From Deltaproteobacteria bacterium (lineage in GTDB: Bacteria > JAMCPX01), in NCBI GenBank assembly GCA_023489065.1, contig JAMDCL010000117.1:1-5402 (forward strand): 5,402 bases of DNA, in the 5' to 3' direction. Position 1 is the stretch's first letter. Every line of letters starts with the position of its first letter. Positions 1-5,402 of the stretch are shown one piece after another. The position numbers were made by a program, and so were the translations under genes. The notes under the pieces were generated by a model. It saw only the letters and a list, made by a program, of their open reading frames with translations. It was not told the origin of the DNA and ran no database searches.

Positions 1-1677
1 GATCACGGCAATGTCCGCAGGTATGGTATTGCCCGGGGCAAAGAAGGTGTAATTTTTCGTATCCAGCGTCAGAAGCCTGTCGATCAACGGCGTCTTCGGA
101 TAAAAGTCTTTCGCCGGAACATCAGGGTTGTAGCCTATGCCGAAAATAAACAGGTCGACTACCGTCAGCAGGATTAGCCCTCCGCAGACCACCCTTCGAT
201 CGAGGCTTTTCCGGTGCGCGCTCCTTATGAACCAGACACCTCCCGCTAAAAACAGCAGTGCGATGACAACTTGTATCACGATAAAGCCGAGGCGCTCCGG
301 CGTGACCCATGAGAGACTACCGCTGAACTGGACCGAATCGAAAAAAGCCGCCGCTAACCCGATATTGCTGCGGGCCACCCGGTACAGCAGGATGGCCAGT
401 ACCGACACGATGCCGGCCACCACAAAGGCCTTTTTATTTTTATTATGGTTTTGCACCGCATACTCCGGTGTGCCGGTAAGCGCATGCAGTCCAAAGGAAG
501 ACAAAGCACACAATCCAAACTCCATGAGAAAGACATACCGGGCGCCTGAGCCTGCCCTCATAACCGGCAGTGCCGTAAGCCATGAGAATACGGGCATTCC
601 ATAAGCCATACCGAATCCGAACAATATCATGACCCAGAAAGGCAATAACCTTTTGTAGCCGGCCTTTACATATCTCAGGGTAGACAAACCGAGCAATAAT
701 GGTGCAATACCGATATACGTATATCTTTCAAAGATATATATAAGTTTATTGAGGGTAAAATAATCATACGACGGGTTACCCCAGAAATTAGGGATAATCC
801 ATGTAATGATCGCATACCAGGGCAGATGGCTGCCTGAGACGTGGGAGCGGAAATAAAACGGCTCGCTGTTTACAAGAAGCTGTAGGAACGGCAGAATATG
901 AACAGCGGCAATCAAGCCGCCGAGTATGAGGGCAGTAACGAAATATGCAGCAGCCTTCATGCGGTTACGTCCCGAAATAAAAATACCGGCAACCATATAT
1001 ATAGCCAGGCCAACCAGTACATTTACCGTTGTTTCAGAATGACCGGAAAAGAAAGACAAGGAAGTTATGACTGCCAACACCAGTATTGCCCCAAAGACCT
1101 GCTGATTTTTACCGTCCCTTGCACGGCGCAACAACCGTTCCCCAGCCCAGAAAAACCAGGGTATCAGGGATACGACCGCTGACACAGGATGATAGAGCCA
1201 TGTTACCATGAGCGCGGAAAATGTATATGCAATACTTCCCATCAGTACGGCCGGTTCAGACAAAGGAAACAAACTCAAAAACAAATACATGCCGAGAGCC
1301 GCTGCCACCAGCTTTAAGATGGCGATTATCAGAAACCCGGTTTGGAAGTTAAAGAAAAGTCCCGTTAGATTGTAGGGAGACAGCACCCCTGATTGATCGT
1401 TTGCAAAGAACGGCAGGCCTCCGTATTCATAGGGATTATATAAAGGGAAACGGTATTTGTGCAGTTCCTGATAACTGTAATACCTCCACGGAATATAGAG
1501 GGCCAGGGCATCCACTTGCTGGAAGTTCTGGAAAGGCTTGAGATTATAATCTCCCCATGGATGATAGCTGTAGACAAGATCGAGCGGTGCAAACGTTTTA
1601 TCCGGAGAAACAATGGCCTTTGAAAAAAAGAGGACTATCAGAAAGCCCATGAACAAAAGGGGTAACATGCGCTTCAT
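1..1677 (-). CDS. YfhO-like polytopic membrane protein, probable GT-C type glycosyltransferase (3' end outside window)
   Basis: Reading the minus strand from the ATG at 1677 gives 559 codons without a stop up to the window edge, so the C-terminus is missing. The protein starts with a hydrophobic segment (about residues 5-23). A large polar loop follows with D33, PW at 40-41, D56, PW at 63-64, and NPYEYGGLP at 81-89. Many further membrane segments follow, roughly at 114-137, 143-160, 195-211, 218-234, 242-268, 344-361 and 382-400. The motif GHSE (212-215), the PFLQLL stretch near 263, IPNFWG near 295 and R380 before a hydrophobic helix are typical of the Bacterial membrane protein YfhO family. 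By analogy with that family it may transfer sugar from a polyprenyl-phosphate donor outside the membrane. Substrate and role are unknown. The start lies 16 bases after the ridA stop, with GAGG of a possible ribosome site overlapping that stop. ATG codons at 4 and 10 are alternatives. It is probably the last visible gene of the operon. Confidence 0.87.
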   Translation of the reverse strand, partial: MKRMLPLLFMGFLIVLFFSKAIVSPDKTFAPLDLVYSYHPWGDYNLKPFQNFQQVDALALYIPWRYYSYQELHKYRFPLYNPYEYGGLPFFANDQSGVLSPYNLTGLFFNFQTGFLIIAILKLVAAALGMYLFLSLFPLSEPAVLMGSIAYTFSALMVTWLYHPVSAVVSLIPWFFWAGERLLRRARDGKNQQVFGAILVLAVITSLSFFSGHSETTVNVLVGLAIYMVAGIFISGRNRMKAAAYFVTALILGGLIAAVHILPFLQLLVNSEPFYFRSHVSGSHLPWYAIITWIIPNFWGNPSYDYFTLNKLIYIFERYTYIGIAPLLLGLSTLRYVKAGYKRLLPFWVMILFGFGMAYGMPVFSWLTALPVMRAGSGARYVFLMEFGLCALSSFGLHALTGTPEYAVQNHNKNKKAFVVAGIVSVLAILLYRVARSNIGLAAAFFDSVQFSGSLSWVTPERLGFIVIQVVIALLFLAGGVWFIRSAHRKSLDRRVVCGGLILLTVVDLFIFGIGYNPDVPAKDFYPKTPLIDRLLTLDTKNYTFFAPGNTIPADIAVI

Positions 1678-1693
1678 GGTACGCTCTTTTTCC

Positions 1694-2077
1694 TCAGCTT
1701 CTCAAAGCAGCAATCACGTCCAATTCTACCTTTGCACCTTTTGGCAATGCACTGACAAAGACTGTCGTCCTGACCGGCGGCTCCTGCGTAACGTACGTCG
1801 CATAAACAGCATTAAAAACGTTGAAGTCTTCCGGACTCGTAAGATATGCCGTTACTTTCACGATATCGCCCATGGCAAGATGCTGTTCCTCCAACGCAGA
1901 CTTTATTGCTCCCCATACAGCTTTTGTTTGTTCTCCTATTCCGCCTTCAACCATCTTCCCCGTCATACGATCGACCGGTATCTGTCCGGACAGGAACAAA
2001 AACCCGTTGCTTACAACCATCTGAGAGTACGGCCCTATTGCCTGCGGCAGTTTATCCGTTGCTATACATTTTTTCAT
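1694..2077 (-). CDS. ridA: RidA family reactive intermediate (enamine/imine) deaminase
   Basis: A 127-residue protein, the normal length for the YjgF/YER057c/UK114 (Rid) family. Family members hydrolyse reactive enamines and imines released by PLP enzymes such as threonine dehydratase, protecting other PLP enzymes in the cytosol; they work as trimers with sites between subunits. Visible hallmarks are AIGPYSQ (13-19, with Y17), FLSGQIP (28-34), and PVRTTVFVSALPKGAKVEL (101-119). The last holds R103 and E118, the residues matching the catalytic Arg and the Glu of the archetypal RidA subfamily, so an active deaminase is likely rather than a non-RidA paralogue. The start codon shares ATGA with the stop of the upstream rel gene. 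An AGGAG ribosome site lies inside the last rel codons, 7 bases before the ATG. This indicates translational coupling and fixes the start. Confidence 0.96.
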   Translation of the reverse strand: MKKCIATDKLPQAIGPYSQMVVSNGFLFLSGQIPVDRMTGKMVEGGIGEQTKAVWGAIKSALEEQHLAMGDIVKVTAYLTSPEDFNVFNAVYATYVTQEPPVRTTVFVSALPKGAKVELDVIAALRS

Positions 2078-4236
2078 TCTCCCTCTCCTGCCATGACCCT
2101 TTGTACATTGGTCACATCTTTAATCTTGGCTATATTGTTTGTTATGTCCCTGAGCTGATGGGTGTCCTTGACCGCTATCTCGAACATGAGCGTTGACTTC
2201 TGGTTCCTGTTGGGGGCAACGGACGCCCGGATAATATTAATGCCCATGGATGAAATAGAATTCGTTATATTGGCAAGCAGTCCCGGCTTGTCGACACCCG
2301 TTATCAGGATCTTGACCGGTCTCAGAATATTGCTTCCAACATCCCATTCGGCATCGATCTTGCGTTCGGGATCCAGTTCAAGTGTCCTCGGGCAGTCCGA
2401 GGTATGAATGGTTATACCTCTTCCCCTGGTGATAAAGCCTACAATGGGGTCACCGACGATGGGATTACAGCAGTGAGCGAACCGAACCAGGATATCATCC
2501 ATGCCCTTTATCTTGACTGCTGTGGACGATTTTCGCGCGACGAGCTTGAAGAGCTTGGATATGGCGCTGTCGGTCTTGGGCTTCAGTTCGTTCAACTTGT
2601 CCAGCGGAATCAGGTGTTTCATGACCTGGAACGGCGATACCTTGCCGTAGCCGACCTGGGAGTACAGGCTGTCTATACCCTTGATGCTCGACTCGGACAG
2701 GTACTTTTCGATTTCGTTCGAATTTGCGAACTTCGAGAAATCAAAATTGAACTTGGAAAACTCGCTCTCGAGTAATTCCTTGCCGATGTTCTTGCTCTCC
2801 TCCCGTTCTTCCTTGCTCAGCCACTGTCGTATCTTTGCCTTCGTCTTTGGAACAACGACAATGCGCAGCCAGTCCCTCGTCGGATGGGCTGTCGGCGAGG
2901 TGATGACTTCGACTGTGTCTCCGTTTTTCAGTGATGTCTTCATGGGCACAATCTTGCCGTTTATCTTTGCACTTGCGCAATGGTTGCCGACGTCCGTGTG
3001 TATAGCATAGGCGAAATCAAGCGGTGTGGCACCGACCGGCAGCTCTATAACATCGCCCTTCGGGGTAAAAACGTAAACCTCGTCGGGGAAGAGGTCTACC
3101 TTTACAAACTGCATGAACGACTCGGGGTCTTTCAGTTCCTGCTGCCACTCTATAAGATGCCGTACCCACCGGAAAGTGACGTCTTCCTTCGTATCGACCA
3201 GCTTGCCCTCTTTATATTTCCAGTGCGCCGCAATACCCTCTTCCGCAACGATGTGCATGTCCATGGTCCGTATCTGTATCTCCACCTTTTCACCTTTGGG
3301 ACCGATAACGGTCGTATGAAGCGACTGGTACATATTGTTCTTCGGCATCGCTATATAATCTTTGAATCTGTCCGGTACCGGCCGCCATGTCGTATGAATA
3401 ACGCCGAGTGCCTGATAGCAATCCTTGATACTCTCGACAATGACCCTGAATGCGGTGATATCGTAAACCTGCTCGAAATCAAGGTTGTATTTTTCCATCT
3501 TCTGATAAATGCCGTACAGGTGCTTCGGCCTGCCGCTCACCTCAACCTTCATTCCCTCTTTTCCGAGTATGTCCTTTAAAATATGTTCGACCTCATGAAC
3601 ATATTTTTCGCGTTCCTTCCGGGTCTTGGCAACCATCTTCGACAATTTGTAGTACAGCTCGGGTTTCGTAAACCGGAAGGCAAGGTCCTCAAGCTCGGAC
3701 TTCAACCAGTAAATACCGAGCCGGTGCGCAATGGGAGCGTAGATATCCAGCGTTTCTTTTGCTATGCCCTCGCGCTTGTCCTCGGGCATATACTCGAGTG
3801 TGCGCATGTTGTTCAACCGGTCTGCCAGTTTTATGATGATGACACGAATGTCCTTTGCCATGGCGACCAGCATCTTCCGGAAGTTTTCCGCCTGTTTTGC
3901 GAGCTCGGTATTGAAGGTGATATTGCTAATCTTTGTAACACCCTCAACCAGATCGGCGACCTCTTTACCGAACAGCTCCGTGATTTCTTCTACAGTTGCC
4001 CATGTGTCTTCCACGGTATCGTGGAGCAGTCCCGCGGCAATCGTCGGAACGTCCATTTTGAGCGACGCAAGAATACCCGCGACCTCCATGGGATGGACGA
4101 GATAAGGCTCACCGGACATACGTACCTGGCCGTTGTGGACCTTGGCAGAGAATACGTAGGCCTTGTTAATTAAATCTAAATCAGCATCTGGATTATACGA
4201 TAGGATCTTTTCATGAATTTCATTTAACCGTATCAT
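2074..4236 (-). CDS. relA/spoT: Bifunctional (p)ppGpp synthetase / hydrolase, RelA/SpoT (Rel) family
   Basis: A 720-residue full-length Rel protein that makes (p)ppGpp from ATP and GDP/GTP and degrades it to GDP/GTP and pyrophosphate, setting the stringent response on ribosomes and in the cytosol. The HD hydrolase region keeps R39, H48, H72-D73, E76-D77, D139 and N143, equivalent to the Mn site of characterised Rel enzymes. The synthetase region keeps R236 and K238, D259, Y303 and E319. It carries RFKD at 290-293, the RXKD version found in bifunctional enzymes rather than the EXDD of synthetase-only RelA. A TGS domain follows (about 386-446, with H413), then a helical region (about 465-570), a HCC...C Cys-rich segment (H588, C589, C590, C615) and a C-terminal ACT domain (about 640-715). 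Both activities are therefore predicted intact. The ATG at 4236 is the first start after an in-frame TAA and gives the N-terminus usual for the family. Its own ribosome site is weak. It overlaps a possible leader ORF by ATGA upstream and ridA by ATGA downstream. Confidence 0.98.
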   Translation of the reverse strand: MIRLNEIHEKILSYNPDADLDLINKAYVFSAKVHNGQVRMSGEPYLVHPMEVAGILASLKMDVPTIAAGLLHDTVEDTWATVEEITELFGKEVADLVEGVTKISNITFNTELAKQAENFRKMLVAMAKDIRVIIIKLADRLNNMRTLEYMPEDKREGIAKETLDIYAPIAHRLGIYWLKSELEDLAFRFTKPELYYKLSKMVAKTRKEREKYVHEVEHILKDILGKEGMKVEVSGRPKHLYGIYQKMEKYNLDFEQVYDITAFRVIVESIKDCYQALGVIHTTWRPVPDRFKDYIAMPKNNMYQSLHTTVIGPKGEKVEIQIRTMDMHIVAEEGIAAHWKYKEGKLVDTKEDVTFRWVRHLIEWQQELKDPESFMQFVKVDLFPDEVYVFTPKGDVIELPVGATPLDFAYAIHTDVGNHCASAKINGKIVPMKTSLKNGDTVEVITSPTAHPTRDWLRIVVVPKTKAKIRQWLSKEEREESKNIGKELLESEFSKFNFDFSKFANSNEIEKYLSESSIKGIDSLYSQVGYGKVSPFQVMKHLIPLDKLNELKPKTDSAISKLFKLVARKSSTAVKIKGMDDILVRFAHCCNPIVGDPIVGFITRGRGITIHTSDCPRTLELDPERKIDAEWDVGSNILRPVKILITGVDKPGLLANITNSISSMGINIIRASVAPNRNQKSTLMFEIAVKDTHQLRDITNNIAKIKDVTNVQRVMAGEGE

Positions 4237-4346
4237 AGCATATCTTTGATGGCCTTTCCGATGAGCGCGCCATTAAACCGGAAAAGCCCATCCATGCTTC
4301 TCCTCAGAAGAATTCGCCTCCGGCGAGGCTCACCCCTTTGATCCAT
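4233..4346 (-). CDS. Possible leader ORF overlapping the rel start (20 or 37 codons)
   Basis: A short open frame ends with TGA at 4233-4235, sharing ATGA with the rel start codon. The best-supported start is the ATG at 4295, preceded by GAGGAG with 4 bases of spacing, giving a 20-residue product beginning MDGLFRFNG. A second in-frame ATG at 4346, after AGGG/AAGG, would extend it to 37 residues with a very Arg-rich N-terminal half (RRRR, then RR). I do not recognise the peptide. What supports it is the arrangement: a good ribosome site, an end exactly at the rel start, and a weak ribosome site for rel itself. That would suit translational coupling. It could equally be chance within a non-coding leader, as no conservation evidence is available here. 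Confidence 0.28.
   Translation of the reverse strand: MDQRGEPRRRRILLRRSMDGLFRFNGALIGKAIKDML
4251..4288 (-). promoter_or_regulatory. Hairpin 3 just upstream of the rel start codon
   Basis: GGCTTTTCCG and CGGAAAGGCC on the minus strand can pair as a 10-base stem with one G-U wobble around an 18-base loop. Two more pairs (AU/AU) are possible outside a single-base bulge. The stem ends 14 bases before the rel ATG, and the weak purine stretch AAAGA lies in those 14 bases. There is no T tract after it, so it does not look like a terminator. It may affect translation of rel or stabilise the message; this is inference. Confidence 0.45.
4297..4310 (-). promoter_or_regulatory. Hairpin 2: Shine-Dalgarno-like GAGGAG held in a small stem-loop
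   Basis: On the minus strand CTTCT-gagg-AGAAG is a perfect 5-base stem with a 4-base loop. Loop and 3' arm contain GAGGAG, placed correctly for the ATG at 4295. Folding would partly mask this ribosome site. Hairpin 1 lies only 5 bases upstream. The structure is seen directly in the sequence; a regulatory role is inferred. Confidence 0.42.
4316..4329 (-). other. Hairpin 1 in the rpoZ-rel spacer (GC-rich, no U tract)
   Basis: A perfect inverted repeat, GCCTC-gccg-GAGGC on the minus strand, with a 5-base stem and 4-base loop. It is strong for its length but is not followed by a run of T, so an intrinsic terminator is unlikely. It could be part of a dispersed palindromic repeat or of a structured leader RNA. 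Confidence 0.6.
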
Positions 4347-4371
4347 CCTTCACCCTGCTGCATCCCAGGGA

Positions 4372-4584
4372 CTATCTCTTTCTTCTCGGTGATCCTACGA
4401 TATACGGAATTTTGCTCGCTGCAATCTCCCGCAGTGCCAAAACTATTTCCTTATTGTCGTCCTTGTTCTCGATAAGCTGATGTGCACCTTTAATCAACTG
4501 GCGAGCCCGCTTCATCACCATTTGGGCGAGTATAAACCTGTTGTTCGTAATCTTTAGAGAATCTTCTACTGTAACCCTTGCCAT
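4372..4584 (-). CDS. rpoZ: DNA-directed RNA polymerase omega subunit
   Basis: A 70-residue protein with the omega family layout: MARVTVEDSL at the N-terminus, NRFILAQMVMKRARQL (residues 14-29) forming the conserved helix, and ALREIAASKI (50-59) near the end. Omega binds the beta' subunit and helps its folding and assembly into core polymerase. In proteobacteria its N-terminal MAR segment contributes to a ppGpp binding site at the omega/beta' interface, and MAR is present here. The ATG at 4584 has GAGAGG 8 bases upstream and matches the family N-terminus. It lies 45 bases after the recJ stop and 135 bases before rel, in the common rpoZ-rel pairing. It is slightly short because it lacks the acidic C-terminal tail of some relatives; the last residues are basic (SPRRKR). 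Confidence 0.97.
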   Translation of the reverse strand: MARVTVEDSLKITNNRFILAQMVMKRARQLIKGAHQLIENKDDNKEIVLALREIAASKIPYIVGSPRRKR

Positions 4585-4629
4585 ATATTTTACCTCTCTT
4601 TTCTATTGTAAATCAGTCCTTTCCTTCTG

Positions 4630-5402
4630 TCAATTATCCAGTCCCGTCATATCCTTTAAAACCAGCTCAACGGTATCTTTACCGTTAAACGAGTTGTTCC
4701 TGATATAGTACGCTATATTTGCATGCTTCGGTAAATTATCTATGGAATCCACGGTATTAAAGGCCACAACACCGATAGATGTGTCATCCTGGATTGCTTT
4801 GCACCTTAACACGTTGTGTTTCAGGAGAACGGGATCCTTGAGCTTGACACCGTACGAAACAAAGACCGGCTCCGCATTCCCGGTACCGTACGGCATCATC
4901 AGTTTCAGTTCGTCACTGACCTTCTTCGTTATCTGTTTGAGCTTCAATACTCCGTCTATAGTAAGGATCGGCGTCATCATGTCACCGGTAATGGTCATAT
5001 CAAGCAGTTTAAAAAAATTGTTCCTGAAGACATCCAGTTTGTCTGCCTTGATGACCAGGCCGGCAGCAAGTTTGTGTCCACCGAACCCCACCAGATACTC
5101 GCTCAGGCTTTTCAATGTTTCATAAATATGTATGGATTGTATGCTTCTCGCAGAGCCCTTCCCCACATCGCTGTTCAAAGAAATGAGAATGGTCGGTTTA
5201 TAGTACGCGTCAACAAGCTTGGAAGCAACCACGCCGATAACACCGGGATGCCATTCTTCCGAAGCCAGCACGATACCCTTGCTCTTTTTCATGACCATAT
5301 CTTTATTGATCAATTCCAACGCATCCTTGAATATCTTTTGTTCTATCAATTGCCTGTTACTGTTTATTTTGTCCAGGGCCTTGGCGAGCTTATTGACGGT
5401 TT
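4630..5402 (-). CDS. recJ: Single-stranded-DNA-specific exonuclease RecJ, C-terminal part (5' end outside window)
   Basis: The frame is open from the right edge to TGA at 4630, giving 256 residues, close to the C-terminal half of a typical RecJ of about 560-580 residues. RecJ degrades single-stranded DNA 5' to 3' in RecF-pathway recombination, mismatch repair and base excision repair. The catalytic DHH domain is outside the window. Visible are the linker helix, then the DHHA1 region with SEEWHPGVIG (W50, H51 in the visible fragment), GKGSAR (80-85) and GFGGHKLAAG (105-114), the glycine/histidine nucleic-acid binding motif. A C-terminal OB-fold-like domain follows from about residue 140, with MPYGTGNAEPVF near its start. 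TTG at 5349 is an internal codon, not the start: the frame and RecJ similarity continue upstream to the edge. It is somewhat more AT-rich than rel but looks intact. Confidence 0.95.
   Translation of the reverse strand, partial: TVNKLAKALDKINSNRQLIEQKIFKDALELINKDMVMKKSKGIVLASEEWHPGVIGVVASKLVDAYYKPTILISLNSDVGKGSARSIQSIHIYETLKSLSEYLVGFGGHKLAAGLVIKADKLDVFRNNFFKLLDMTITGDMMTPILTIDGVLKLKQITKKVSDELKLMMPYGTGNAEPVFVSYGVKLKDPVLLKHNVLRCKAIQDDTSIGVVAFNTVDSIDNLPKHANIAYYIRNNSFNGKDTVELVLKDMTGLDN

Noticed and set aside
137..604. 155-codon open frame on the plus strand
   Set aside because: It is antisense to the continuous YfhO-like frame, which has coherent membrane segments and family motifs throughout this stretch.
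1613..2158. 181-codon open frame on the plus strand
   Set aside because: It crosses the start of the membrane gene, all of ridA and the end of rel in antisense, and its translation looks random.
2980..3579. 199-codon open frame on the plus strand
   Set aside because: It lies antisense inside the highly conserved rel gene, has no recognisable protein features, and is explained by the codon bias of rel leaving few antisense stops.
3583..4173. 196-codon open frame on the plus strand
   Set aside because: Also antisense to the rel HD and synthetase regions, whose motifs are all intact on the other strand; no sign of an independent gene.
4237..4371. Intrinsic terminator between rpoZ and rel
   Set aside because: Hairpins are present but none is followed by a T-rich tract on the minus strand.
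4585..4629. Possible promoter (TTTACA ... TAAAAT) before rpoZ
   Set aside because: The spacing is only about 14 bases and the -10-like box touches the rpoZ start codon, leaving no room for a leader with the observed ribosome site.
5008..5020. Run of seven T (minus strand) in recJ as a frameshift site
   Set aside because: The frame reads through with normal RecJ sequence on both sides, and no alternative product is supported.
5349..5349. TTG at 5349 as the recJ start
   Set aside because: The frame and RecJ-like helix continue upstream to the window edge, so this is an internal Leu codon.

Overview
The window is a compact, one-directional block of bacterial housekeeping genes, all on the minus strand. 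In transcription order (right to left) it reads: the 3' part of recJ, rpoZ, a roughly 135-base structured spacer that may encode one or two very short ORFs, a full-length bifunctional RelA/SpoT-type (p)ppGpp synthetase/hydrolase, ridA, and a large YfhO-like polytopic membrane protein that runs off the left edge. The gaps are 45 bases (recJ-rpoZ), 135 bases (rpoZ-rel), a 4-base overlap (rel-ridA) and 16 bases (ridA-membrane gene). I see no convincing terminator or internal promoter, so the simplest reading is one operon.

The rpoZ-rel-ridA order, the single long bifunctional Rel protein and the GC content near 50% suggest a Gram-negative bacterium of the former Deltaproteobacteria (Desulfobacterota/Desulfuromonadota type) or a neighbouring phylum such as Nitrospirota. 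This is inferred from gene order and protein style, not from a search. Finding recJ rather than gmk directly before rpoZ is a small deviation from the order I would expect in such lineages.

Region by region. 5402-4630 holds the C-terminal 256 residues of the RecJ exonuclease. 4584-4372 is the RNA polymerase omega subunit. 4371-4237 is non-coding or leader-like: it holds three successive hairpins and two mini-ORFs, the second overlapping the rel start codon as ATGA. 4236-2074 is Rel, with HD hydrolase, synthetase, TGS, helical, Cys-rich and ACT regions all intact. 2077-1694 is RidA with its key Arg and Glu. 1677-1 is an open frame of 559 codons for a YfhO-family membrane protein, incomplete at the window edge.

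Omega and Rel/(p)ppGpp both bear on RNA polymerase control during starvation, since in proteobacteria omega forms part of a ppGpp site on the polymerase. RidA removes reactive enamines/imines produced in amino-acid metabolism. RecJ is a DNA-repair exonuclease and the YfhO-like protein probably acts in envelope glycosylation; neither has an obvious mechanistic tie to the others. I found no mobile element, CRISPR array, tRNA or rRNA. The one part not explained by known genes is the structured leader in front of rel. The rest is ordinary core genome, and I see no evidence for a new multi-gene system.
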